Assembly: GCA_013398015.1 (NCBI GenBank)
Contig: VZRR01002859.1
Location: forward strand, 434,001-498,000
Direction: 5' to 3'
Source: Oreocharis arfaki
Taxonomy: Eukaryota > Chordata > Aves > Passeriformes > Paramythiidae
Length of the DNA: 64,000 nt
The notes under the pieces are model-generated. The model did not search any database. It saw nothing but the letters and a program-made list of their open reading frames with translations, and was not told the DNA's origin. Below are positions 24,540 to 36,001 of this stretch, piece after piece (positions within the stretch are counted from its first letter, which is position 1; every line of letters starts with the position of its first letter). A program made the position numbers and the translations under genes.

Positions 24540-24570
<31 letters not shown>
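23216..24570. repeat. Near-identical 1.3-kb block, copy 2 (right of gap)
   Basis: Second copy of the 21596-22932 block. It carries 7 extra bases (tttggta) at about 24021-24027. It ends with 30 consecutive A (24541-24570) and then continues into unique sequence. So this copy reads through the homopolymer at which copy 1 stopped. Confidence 0.95.
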
Positions 24571-24572
<2 letters not shown>

Positions 24573-24895
24573 CAATTTTGTAAGGGATCTGCTTTAAAAA
24601 GTTTTAATAATGTATTATTGTCTTACCACACACTGAAATAACCCTTTTGCCTAAAGTGAATTTTCCTCTACATGTCTTTTGGACACTCTAATTTGGAAGA
24701 GATTTGAACTAAAGAGAAGACTAAATTAAGACTAAAGCCTGTTATCAAGAAACTTTGCTCCTGAAGGACATATCCAGTAGTATGAGAAAATCTCTACTAA
24801 TACAGACCATTTTATAAACCTGTGTAGCACAGTTTTCTAGCCTGGATGGTGAAATTCTATATTTAGTTGCTGTGATAAAAATAAGGCAGTAATTT

Positions 24896-25352
24896 CATAG
24901 AGTCATAGAGTGGTTTGGGTTGAAAAGGATCTTAACACCTAGCTCCATTCCCCTGCCATGGGCAGGGCACATTTCAGAAGATCAGGCCCCTCGAAGTCCC
25001 GTCCAACCTGGCCTTGAACACCTCTAGGGAAGGGGTGTCCACAACTTCTCCAGGCAGCTTGTTGCACTGCCTCACCACATTCACAGTAAAGAATTTCTCC
25101 CTAATATCTAATCTAAATCTATCCTCTTTCAGTTTGAAGCCAGTCCCCTTTGTCCTGTCACTACGTGTTCTTGTAAAAAGGTACTAGGAGGCTACTATAA
25201 GATCTTCATGGAGCCTTCTCCCCAGCTGAAAAATCCCAAGTGTTGCAGCCATTCCTCATAGGAGTGGATCATCTCCGTAGCCCTTCTCTGGACTCACTCC
25301 GACAGGTCTATGCCCTTCTTATGTTGAGGGTCCAAGCACACAGTGCTAATTT
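24896..25352 (-). mobile_element. CR1 3'-end fragment, antisense
   Basis: The fragment starts with catagagtcatagagtggtt, the reverse complement of a CR1 tail. It continues with characteristic CR1 3' sequence in reverse, including a stretch on a clustered gaatttctccctaatatcta and, near the far edge, ccttctctggactcactccg. The 3' terminus is at the low coordinate and the element is 5'-truncated at about 25350. Confidence 0.92.
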
Positions 25353-26289
25353 CAGTGATATAACACCTAGTATAACATGAACTTATGCAAAATGGTCTGC
25401 TTTTTATCAGATAGTTGGAAAACTTAAATATCTCTTAACTCTTGGGAGTTAGGAAGGAAAAATCTACATATGAATTATCACATCGATGTCAAAATATTAG
25501 CACTTACAAAGGAGCATGGGAACTTATGCAGGTGAATCTTTACATACCAAACTAATAATATAGCTGTAGAAATGCATTTTTGCTGGTTCTGCTCATACTA
25601 TGATTTTGTTTCAACTTTTTCCACAGCAGCATTATACACAATTTTGCAAGTGCTTGGCTAAAATATAATTTGATAAAAAGAGCTATGAGGTGAATAATGA
25701 TTTGCTCAGCTGCAGCTCATTAGAGATGATTTTGTTTTTCCAAATTGTATTACAAGGGCGGCGTATCAGCCTGTCCATGTACTCCTCACCGAAATGACTG
25801 CTGTACTCTGGGGAATGAAAGGCTTCCTCCTAAAAAATTTACTGCTCCTTTTTTTTTGCTAGTTTAGTGCTTCATTTCTTTTTATATAGCTGCAGACCAA
25901 AGCAGCCAGGCTTAGTTTTATAGATTTGAATGCAGAGGCCTCAAAACCAACATTTTTTGTTCTTCCTCACTCTATACTTACGTTGATATATGCCAGCTAT
26001 TCCTCTTCACCTTCTTTTGGTAGGCAGGGGTGTCAGTGAATGGTATGCTTTCCTTTCCTTACTTTCCTTGCAAGGCCAGAATCTGCAGCTCTGTTTTGTC
26101 ACTTCCGTTACCTTGTCTGGAGGATGACAAACTTTTCTCTCATCAGAGAGCAACTGATCAAGAGATTGTGACAGGCAACAGTTTTCTCCTGCCTCACGAA
26201 CATTTTCCCATTCTACACAGAAGAAAATTAAAACCTCAAGGGAAAAAAGCTGATGGCTTTGGTATCACTGTTGGCTTGATAGTGAGGGC

Positions 26290-26588
26290 ACTCTATAACT
26301 ACCTGAAAGAAGGTCTCTTCTCACAGGTAGAAAGTGACAGGATAAGAGGAAATTATCTCGACCTGCACCAGAGAAGCTTTAGACTAGATATTAGGAAAAG
26401 TTATTCCTGGATAAGATTGTCAAGCCCCAAACCCTGGAGGTGTTTAAAAGACATATAGAAGTGGCACTTGGGGACGTGGTTTAGTGGTGGATTTGGCACT
26501 GCTGAGATAACAGTTGGACTCGATGATATTAAAGGTCCTTTCCAACCTAAATAATTCTAAATAATAAATAATTCTATGATTCTATGAT
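26290..26588 (+). mobile_element. CR1 3'-end fragment, sense
   Basis: The translation of 26300-26458 resembles the CR1 ORF2 C-terminus (LHQRSFRLDIRKSYSW). It is followed by the 3' UTR signature ttggactcgatgatattaaa, tttccaacctaaataattct, and a terminal attctatgattctatgat repeat at about 26570-26588. The 142-codon open frame starting at 26030 is partly this element and is not a host gene. The 5' boundary is uncertain. Confidence 0.9.
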
Positions 26589-26940
26589 CTTGCCAACATA
26601 TACATGCACCTCAGTCTTAGAGATGCTATACAGTAGGAGAAAACATTTACCTGCTTTTCTACACAAGCACATCACAACTTAATTCAACCGGAGAGTTCCT
26701 TTTCTTCCTTTCTGCTTTTGAATGTCTGTTTTTTAATAGCCAACCAATCCCACTTGTTAAATTCAAAGAAAAGTCCCCACTATCATTTCAGGGTCCATAA
26801 TACTTTTTCCATGTCTGGAACACACACATTTACTAATGATTAATATGTGTGTTAAATGAAATGTGCTCCTGTGTTTGCTGCTGCTTTTGTGTCTGCTGCA
26901 GTAGTGAGCAGCTGAGTGTTCCCTGATCACATTTCTATTC

Positions 26941-26958
26941 CCAACCAACCAACCAACA
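26941..26958. repeat. (CCAA)n short tandem repeat
   Basis: Four and a half copies of ccaa in the intron. Confidence 0.85.
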
Positions 26959-28091
26959 CTGCAGCCACAGGTGAACTTCACTAGGGTGTGGCCAGAGGTA
27001 AAGGAATAGAAAGTCATTTAAGAGCTCAGTAAAGATTTCATCTAATTTTTCCTTGAAGTCTACCAGGACTGCTGGAACCTTCACTCCAACTGAATGTGGC
27101 ACTAGGAGCAGAGTGACTGCAAGAGTTTGGCTTGGCCGCAGGAGACAAAAAAGTAGTCACAGCATCTTACACTTACAATCATTCCCTTGCTTTTTTGTCC
27201 ACTACTTCATTTGCTGCATTCCCCCACTGTTTATTAAGTATATGGAGGTCAAAGGATTTTTATCTTGCTTATTACTTTATGCAGCACACCCATGCAGAAA
27301 TTAAGGCTCCCCAGTAATGCTAATTTCCTTGAAAAAAAAATTTGATTGGTCCTCAAAACAGAAGTGTCATGGAAATGACTGTATAGAAACAAAATCAAAT
27401 AAGTATAGAAATTGGTTAAAATCAAATAAGCATTTAAATTGAAATATTTATCAGAGCTTTATGGTTTAGGGACATAGACTTACAAGAATGACCATGTAGC
27501 ATAAAAAATGAAAGACAACTCATTTGTAGTACATCCCTTTGTGACCTGTAGCCTCTGCCATTCAGTCAGTATGGAGAACCAGGAGACTTTACCTCAAGCA
27601 ATGTTATGTCTGTCATAGAATGAAAACAGCCTTTTCAGAGTCATCATTCTCTTTTTCCTCTCAACTCTTGCTCTTGTCAGGTTGCATTATACATAGATAA
27701 CACAAATCTTGAAGACATGCCCTCTGGTTAAAAACAGAAACAACAATAACAACAACAAGATCTCTCACACAACATGCCAACGTGAGGAGGATTTAATCAC
27801 AGATAATTGGTGCATTTAAGAGCAGTACTTAATAAAATAATGATAGAAATCCTGGTCAACAAACACAAAAATAAGTATAAGGAAAAAAAAGAAGTGATCT
27901 GTTCAGTGATTATTCATTCTTCATCCATTCTTCATTTGTTATTCTACTGAGAGCAGTCTTATCTATTCAAAATATCCATTGAAATGTTTTGTTGGATCCA
28001 TGCACAAACCAAAATACTGAAGCTGTATAATTACTTTCTCTCTGTTACCTATTTAATGGCTATAGCTCAAGGATTAGAATTGACGATATTG

Positions 28092-28119
28092 GTGATGATG
28101 ATGATGATGATTATGATGA
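28092..28119. repeat. (GAT)n microsatellite
   Basis: About nine gat units with one interruption (gattat). It may be a polymorphic marker. Confidence 0.9.
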
Positions 28120-28799
28120 TATTAATTGAAAAGGAATTATGTAATGGGCCAAAGTGGTAAAAAAATCTCTTTAACAACATAGTGCGAGTCTTCTTGTAAA
28201 AGAGGGCAGAGAAAAAAGGTAAAAAAAGAATGAAGCATTTCTCTGAGCTGTTCACATTCTTCTAAAAGCTTTTTTGACCTCCACACATATTAGATTCTTT
28301 TTTTCAAAGATTCTTCTGTAAACCTGATCACTTATAGAGGATATATGCAACTTCTCTGACATCTGTGTAGATATTCAGTTTGCTTGAGATTAATGTCTAA
28401 AGCAGCACAGGGTTCTGTGTAATTAGTCTATCTTCTTTTCTCTAAAACCAAATCACTATTTTGAGGAACATTTTGCTTAAAAATATTTGGAAGTATATGA
28501 CAGTGGAACAACTATTTCTATATAATGAAGTGATCCTAATTTTTTTTTTTCCATCTATATGCATTTCAAATGAGTCTCTTAAAGCATTGGGTTGTAGTCA
28601 TTTCAGATGAGTGCACAGAGGCACAGATTGAAGCACAGTTTCAGCAAAAACTTGGTTCAGAAGATTGCACATCGTGATTGTATAAATGCATGAAGGCAAA
28701 AGTTCAGTTTCAGGGCACTCCTTAAACTTTTACTTTTCTGGCTGAGGTAAAGTAAAGGAGGCTTTAGTTTGGATTCCAGAACATTTGCAGAGATGTGTT

Positions 28800-28872
28800 A
28801 CAGAATTATAGAACTGAAAGGAAATTCATGAGGTCATCCAGCCCAAACTTGTGTCCTATCAGAATCAGCTAT
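28800..28872 (-). mobile_element. Possible decayed CR1 3' tail, antisense
   Basis: The sequence cagaattatagaactgaaag followed by gaggtcatccagcccaaact resembles the reverse complement of a CR1 terminus. It is short and diverged. Confidence 0.45.
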
Positions 28873-30876
28873 ACTTGTGTTATTCCAGCATTTTATTTTT
28901 CTTGGCTGTTATTAAGGCCTCTAATATGGAAGTCTGCATAGTCTGTTCAGGTAAACGGTGGTGCATCCTTTCCTTTACAGTTGTAAAGTTTTACTTAATT
29001 TATCCTTAATCTTCCTTGGCACAATGTACACAAATTACTCTTTCCCTTTTCTGCTGCACACAAAGGGAATATATGATTGCCTTCTTTGCACACAATTTTT
29101 GTTTAATACTGTGTTATCATGATTGACATTGAGACTACTAACTAATTTCACTGCTGACAAAGTAGAAAATTATTTTGTATTGCTTTAGCCATATCCTTCA
29201 TAATGTACTGAATATATAGAAAACATCTCTTGCATGTCATTAGGTTATAAATATTTGAATGCATACCTGAAGATGCATAGCCCTATCTTTAGACCTTACT
29301 CTGTTTCATTTAAAAAATGGATGAAATTACATTCTTGAACACTGAAACAGCCTGAAAATAGACAAATAAATTTTAAATAATTTATTATATTGAGGGAAAA
29401 TAAATGAAAGTTCTGTGCCAAAACAGTTAAAGGAATGTCTGTTGATTACCAGAAAAAAAAACAACAGCCTGTGATGAAGATTTTGTCAAATATGAAACCT
29501 CTTTCTCACAATGACATCATGTTACAAGTGTGATGTGAATATTCTTACGATTTCTGCATCTTAAAAGCGCTATATTTTACAAAATGTTAATCTTGGGTTC
29601 TGAAATTGAAAATCAAAGTGGTTTGCAGATTATGAGTAATTTCAGGACATATTTTTATTTCAAATTATCTTTCCTCACTTCTATGTAAGGCTTCCTAATT
29701 TGGGTTCTTATAGTTCCCCCACCGTAAAATGTATTAATGACATCATTAGTAATACCTAGCCATGAATCCAACATTATCTTAAAAAATAATGAAAAATGGT
29801 TGATGGTGTAGTTACTCTTGAAATTAATAATTCTTTTCAGTCTTTTATAGGTTTCTTGAGGGTTCATTGTTTTCTGTCCTTTTAAACCACATCTAGCTGT
29901 TAAGTTTGCAGTAATTACTATGCAGTAATAAATTTGTACTCCAGTGCCAGAGGCCTAGAAGATTTGACTTTGTAAAGGGGCATTTTTATTATATCATACT
30001 TTCTGATAAATTGGGGGACCAAGGCAGTTGGACCCTGAGTCAAAGTCCAGTTAAACATTTCAGTAATTTTTGAAGTATGCAGCCATATAGTGCAGGCAGC
30101 TAGAGGCTGGGCTGACAACTGAAGTGTCAGTTTAACAGCTGCTTCGTTTCACTATCTCTCGGCTCATAAACTTTATTTTTAATGAGCCTGCCTGTAAGAC
30201 CACTAAAAAATGACCTTCACACAGAGAACTACAAGGACCTAGAGTGGTGACCAAGATAGCTTTCTTGGGCAGTGCATAATATCACAATGACCAGAGCACA
30301 GAAAATAAGCAGTATGGTGAGAAAAATGTTTTACTAACTAGTGATGAGAATATTCTGATTTTACATGCAGAAAGATTATTGTGATAGCTGTGCAATAATT
30401 CACTACCTTCAACTTACACTCATCTGAACATCTTCAGTGGCTTTAATAGTATTACACCAGTTTACATCAACTGAGTGAATGGCCTGTGGTTTTAAAGTTG
30501 TGTTTAGGAGTTGTAAGGTGTCTTACAACAAGAAAATACATTATGTGATAAACAGATAATGAAGAGGCTGTTATTTTTTCCCTGCACATTGCTTTCTGGT
30601 CTTAGAAAAAGTTTCTTTATTAACTCTAATTTTCACCACTTTTCTTACCTAAGCACGTTGCGACCTTCTGTTTTGCTGTGCTGTTTCTGAGGGTATGTTG
30701 CTACTCTAACTCGAGCCAGTGTGGGCCTGGAGAATTAGCTAAGGATCAGGGAAAGGAATTTCCACGTTGGAGCTTGAGAGGATGAAAAAAATGGTGGTCT
30801 TGAAGCTGTGTATGAATTGTGTGGCCCAAGGGAGAAAGAGTACTTGGGCTGGGAAATTGAGCTTTCTGGGTATGTC

Positions 30877-30880
<4 letters not shown>

Positions 30881-30908
<28 letters not shown>
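30881..30908. repeat. Poly(A) tract, 28 bases
   Basis: An uninterrupted run of A in the intron. No retrotransposon body was recognised upstream, so it could be a simple homopolymer or the tail of an unrecognised insertion. Confidence 0.9.
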
Positions 30909-30911
<3 letters not shown>

Positions 30912-32680
30912 CCAAACGGAGCTGTAGTTTTAAGAGCCAGTAATTCTGAAATACTTTGAACCATCTGCATCACAACTCTGGCTACTTTTGAAGCAGGTGT
31001 AATAACTTTGTCCTGTGACACTGTGGGCACTTCCTAGACCTTTTTTATCACTGTGTCAAAAAAGCAACCAAAATGTCTTCCTGAAAGCACAACAGGCCAT
31101 ACTACAGCTCTGCTTCTGCTGTTAGAGACCTGCAAAATTCTTCACAAGAACCAGAGCTTTACTTGTTCAAAAGTATAAAAGCCAATCAAAAGTAGGATCA
31201 TTTCAATTTATTGTTTGCATTCCAAAAGCAGCTGAGACCAAGACTTCTGTGTGCTTTGTATGTCCCAAAACCATCAACAGCTTGGTCCCTGCCATCTTTA
31301 AAAGGAGAGTTTAAAGTCTTACAGGAGCATGGAAAAACAAATGGGAGGTGAACATACAGATGAAGCAACAGGAAGCAAAATAATGCACTAAAAAACAACT
31401 TGCTAAATAGTTCAACAGCCTTCCTACCAGTGGCATAACAGCACAGTAGAGTTTTTATGAGGACTGATCAATTGTTATTATTAGTGGTATTAAAAGAATA
31501 TCTTTTTTCTCTCTTCAACCCTGCCTTCAAGTTGTGTGATCCCTTTCCCCCAGTACATCCTGAGGCACATGTTAGCTTTGGGAGTTCAGCTTTATGGACT
31601 GTCTAACATAATGCATGTCTTTTGGGCTTGACTAAAGGTACACTGAATATTGTTAATCCTCAAAATCTGGAAATATGTTCTGGTGTAAGGAACAGGTGGA
31701 TGAGTTACAGCCAAAGTTCTACTCTTTAGTGTTACTGTGCTGTCTGATGCTCTTTTCACTTGCTGCTGAGACACAATGTGTGAGCAGATGAGACAAATGG
31801 CAACATTTCACAAGAAAATTTTCACAGCAAAAATACGCAAATCAAGTTCATGTTTGCTTTTACTTGTTCCCAAGAAAGTGGTTCATAATGTTATGTGTAC
31901 AATATCAGATTCCTGAATTTAATGAAATTAATTTCCTTCCATTCTCACACCTTTTCCTTCACTATTCTTTTCCTACGCAATTGTGTTCAAAATCTCCTTC
32001 TAAAAGGAGTAGAAACTGGACAAAATTATTTCTGCAAGAAAGCTTCTTGTCTGATTATGTATTGCAGTATTCTGAAGACTAAGGGAGGTATTTCTCCTGA
32101 AATATTTCTTAAAAAAATGCAGCCTGCCAGTCAAACCAACTAATGGTGTCAGTTCTCACTGATTTTTTTCTAAATATTAATAATGCTATTGTGCTCGTAC
32201 TTTTGTGAATAGATTCACTCCCTGTCCATGATGCAGCAGGCAGGTATTCTCCCAAGTCTTAAGTATGTCTAGGGTTTTGTCAAGGCACTTGGGGTCCACA
32301 AAAATCCCCAGCTGCTCTTAAAGATGACTTCAAGCCATGGAGGAAGCCTGAAGCAGCCGCTTTGCCCAGCCCCAGCTGTGTTACATATATCTAGTTTATC
32401 TGACCACTGGTTCAGAATGTAACCACAATATGAACCAACAGCATGAAAAAACCCCACTGCTTAGAATTAGTATGTCAGAGGATGATTGCATTTTTTGAAT
32501 TGCTTTAATGCAAGCTATTTTGAACATTTCAAACACTGTGCTACTTTTACTATATAGTGTATCCTTGTATATGCTTTTGTAATGAAGGCCTGCATATTGA
32601 CACAAAGTGTCCGGGGAGATCTGGAAGTGGCAAAAAGTATCTTTACACTCTTCCTTCCACATCACCATCCTATTGCCGCA

Positions 32681-32937
32681 GAATCGTCAAGATTGGAAGA
32701 GACTTTCAATGTCATCTAGTTCGACTGTATGTGACATTGATAATTTTTCCCACTATATGTCACTAATAAGGCAGAGTTAAAAAGCAACTGAAGATACATT
32801 TTTAAAGATCGTGACAAAATTTTTGTTGCCAGTTGCATAGTATTTTCAGCCATGTTGCTTAGACTGAGGTCTCTCTTGGGTAATTCTCTTCTATCTAAAA
32901 CCCTTCCAACTCAGGATATTCTATGATTCTATGATAA
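32681..32937. mobile_element. Pair of CR1 3' tails in outward orientation
   Basis: At 32681-32755 the sequence cagaatcgtcaagattggaa with catctagttcgact is an antisense CR1 3' end. At 32895-32937 the sequence cccttccaactcaggatatt followed by ctatgattctatgat is a sense CR1 3' end. About 140 bp of unrecognised sequence lies between them. The two tails point away from each other. Confidence 0.75.
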
Positions 32938-33030
32938 TTTAGTTTTAAATTCAGAGGAACTTGTGGGTTTGTGCATAAATTCGTATGTATTTTTTAAAAT
33001 AGGTTGTTTAATCTATGTGCTCCCTTTTTA

Positions 33031-33060
33031 GCCTTGTCCGGCCTTGTCCTGCCTTGTCCT
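33031..33060. repeat. 10-bp tandem repeat, three copies
   Basis: Three adjacent copies of gccttgtcc followed by G or T. Confidence 0.9.
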
Positions 33061-33811
33061 ATCTTTGTGATACACTCTGCATCTTCCTGGGATGCTGACT
33101 CAGCTTTGAGAATCAATCAGATTTACAGGTTCAGCTTTCTTATCAGGAGGATACTTCTAGCATATTTGTTTTGGATCACTAGCCTTGAAGAGATCTGCTG
33201 GGAGAGCTACTGCTAAAGTATGCTCTTTTGGCAGATACACAGGAGCTATTCAGAATTTAATTTGCATTTCTTGGAAAAAACAAACGAGATTGTTCCAAGT
33301 TAACACCTTTGTGTTAGTGCCACAGAAGAGAGCACCATAACCAGCTTCCAACTAAACCATCTCTCTTGCACTGACTAGCCAAGCTGGGCTAGCAGAGATG
33401 AAAGGTCTACTTTCCTGCAGTAAATTAGATTATAACAAGTACTGCTTTAACATTTGTTCCTTTCAGAGCTCTTAGCTGTTTAATGAGGGGCAACCGTGGT
33501 TGTACAGATGTTCCTCTGAGGAAGGGCAGTTCCTTGCTGCATCATGACAGCAGATTAAAGCTGTGGTCCAGCCCATGGAGTTCCGAGAGACAAATGTGTG
33601 AAACACAAGAAATTCAGAAACTTTCAGTATAAAATTGATAATTGTCTGATAAAAATAGTATTTCTATCATTGTAGACTACTATTTTGTCTTATCTTTAAC
33701 AGGACAATTTTTTTTACTAGTTTTAACATTTAATATTTTGGCTGTGTTTAGAATTTATCATTTTTTCTCAGAAAAGTAGGTTCTGATATTAGTTTTGTTC
33801 TTTTGGTACAG

Positions 33812-34006
33812 ATTAAAGAGCATCTTGCCAAGGGTCAGAGGATGTTGGCTGGTGATGGCATGTCCCAAGTAACCAAGACGCTATTGGATTTAACGCAGAG
33901 GAAAAATTTTTATGCTGGGGACCTTCTGATTTCTGTGGAAATTCTCAGAAATGTTACAGACACATTTAAAAGAGCAAGTTATATCCCTGCATCTGATGGG
34001 GTACAG
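33812..34006 (+). CDS. ADGRB3: ADGRB3 exon encoding the start of the GAIN domain
   Basis: The exon is 195 bp (65 codons), phase 0-0, with acceptor ...ttggtacag and donor gtaaga. The translation begins IKEHLAKGQRMLAGDGMSQ and ends ASYIPASDGVQ. It contains a predicted helical segment VTKTLLDLTQRKNFYAGDLL typical of GAIN subdomain A, and an RNVT N-glycosylation sequon. GAIN is the fold that in this family surrounds the GPS and the tethered agonist; those elements are downstream of this window. There are no internal stops and the sequence is very close to my memory of the mammalian protein. Confidence 0.95.
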
Positions 34007-34339
34007 GTAAGAGAAACATGTAGATGTAATGTTTCAATTGATGGAGTTCATGTCAGTATACTGCAGGATACTGCATGTCACCTGCTTTGCCCACTGAGGA
34101 AACTAAAGTCTTATGCATGACAGACATAAGCATTCTTCACATCAAACTAAGATCCAAGTATAAAATAGGAAAAAGACTCAGCTACATTTAATAAGACAAA
34201 TATCCAAACCAATGCAGGTGGAAAATGTAAAATACTTTCTTTGTAATGTTTCCATGTCTTGGTCTTTCAAGGTTCGGTCTGATCGATAGGAGGTGTTGGT
34301 GTTTTTTGGCACTAAGCATTTCACTAGTGTTCTTTGTTC

Positions 34340-34380
34340 CAGTTCATTTCAGTTCAAAACCAGTTCATTTCAGTTCAAAA
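34340..34380. repeat. 21-bp tandem duplication (two copies)
   Basis: The unit cagttcatttcagttcaaaa plus C is repeated twice head to tail. Each unit itself contains two cagttca half-repeats. Confidence 0.9.
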
Positions 34381-35599
34381 TCTATTCACAATGTTATGTA
34401 ATTCTGGCATTGCTTCTTCATTTCAGATAAATAAAGCTCATTAAAAGTGCACAGGAGTGATGGATACAAATACATTTGATACAAATTTTCTATTTCACAT
34501 GTTAGATTAACCCTTGTTGTACTAGAGGACAAATAAAATGCTGTCAGAGCATTTTAAAACCACTGAAACCACTATAATTATTTCTACATAATGGGCTGCA
34601 CAACTCATTGCTTAGTATTGATTAAAATAAATAGTGCTCAGGACTTCTAGATCAAGATATTGGTTTCATTCATATCTGAAAATTTTAGACACTTTTCAAA
34701 GACTGTAGATTACTGAAAATGAATACTAAGAAGGTCGATGTGTATAATATTTATGAAAAAGAGAGCTTCATGATCATTCATAAATTACTAATGAAGTTGT
34801 TAATGCCGGTCATGCATGCGTATTTGTGTAAAGGTAAGCATAAATTATCAATACACTTTGGAATAGATGCATGCAGATGAAGGGAGATATCTTGGAAAAG
34901 ATGTTTTTTCACAGTTAAGTTTTCAGGACTTGCTATTATATTTTCACTTTCCTAGGTTTTCTTTGCACAAAGAACAATTAACTTCCACAATAAAACCTAC
35001 ATTTCTTGTATTGGCCTGTAGCCAGCTGAAAATAATATTTTTTTTAAAACAGTGCTTTTCAAAAAGTATGTTTGCTGAACAATCCTTCTTTCTTTTATTG
35101 ATCAAGAAGCAGTATCTTTTCCTACTTTCATGAAGTTTTACTGTTAAGCAGGATGTTATTCACTGAAAATTTTTCATGCAATCAACCATCTGATAGCCCA
35201 GTGTGACTTCTTCATGGTTCACAGGCACTACGAAATCTTTGTTAGAACCAGTCTTGAGAAACTGCTTGATACAAGTGATTTTGTCCATGGGCCTAGCAGA
35301 TCAGGTCATCTGCAGTTTACATACATTAGAGAGAACTGGATTCTTCTCCCACTTACGACAGTGCCGAAAGTTCTGTTTAATTCTGCGATGTAGAGCTGTT
35401 TCCAAAATTCATAATAGTATTCTGGCAGAACTTGATAACATTATTAAATATTATTTTAATAATTTTAATTAATTATTTAGAAATGAAGAAATGAAAAAAA
35501 TTAAAAATTGGTAAGCCATATTCTGAAGGAAATAAGGAAGGATTTCTCAAACCAAAGAAAAATAACTATAATTCATTATTTGTATGCCTAAATACAAAG

Positions 35600-35692
35600 N
35601 NNNNNNNNNNNNNNNNNNNNNNNNNNNNNNNNNNNNNNNNNNNNNNNNNNNNNNNNNNNNNNNNNNNNNNNNNNNNNNNNNNNNNNNNNNNN
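35600..35692. other. Assembly gap (93 N)
   Basis: Ninety-three undetermined bases. The right flank is A-rich (35693-35720), again suggesting a stop at a homopolymer. I see no duplicated flank here. Confidence 0.99.
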
Positions 35693-35966
35693 AGGAAAAA
35701 AAAAAAAAAAGAAAAAAAAGAGTGCAAGCTAAGGTAAAATAGACACAAACAATGCACAGTATTCAGGAAAGTAAATGAAATCTGGATAAAGCCCAATGTT
35801 TTGCCCAGGGGATATATTAAGCAATGTCCCTTTGACTGGCTTCTGATGATATAAAATGAAATCCTGGCTCAAGAAAACAAGTTTTAAATTTACTGCTAAT
35901 TCCTGAGAAACTTGGATTTTCCAATATGTAAACATATGTCATGTTCTACCATACTCTGGAGTATTA

Positions 35967-36001
35967 CTTTTTTTTTTTTTTAATTTTTAATTTTTTTTTT
36001 T
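35967..36001. repeat. T-rich low-complexity tract
   Basis: Two long T runs separated by taatttttaa. It is inside the intron and has no other signal. Confidence 0.9.

Larger units (their letters stand above)
17345..33811 (+). other. ADGRB3: ADGRB3 intron, about 16.5 kb as assembled
   Basis: Long GT-AG intron between HormR and GAIN. It holds a 1.3-kb near-identical duplication around an N gap (21596-24570), CR1 fragments near 24.90-25.35, 26.29-26.59, 28.80-28.87 (weak) and 32.68-32.94 kb, a GAT microsatellite, a 28-base poly-A tract, a CCAA repeat and a 10-bp tandem triplet. Other stretches (17.4-21.5, 29-32.6 and 33.1-33.8 kb) are AT-rich with nothing recognisable. The true length is probably about 1.6 kb shorter if the duplication is an assembly artefact. 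Confidence 0.85.

Noticed and set aside
26030..26458. 142-codon open frame on the + strand
   Set aside because: Its second half is CR1 ORF2 C-terminus (FRLDIRKSYSW region) and its first half is unrelated intronic sequence. It is not a host gene.
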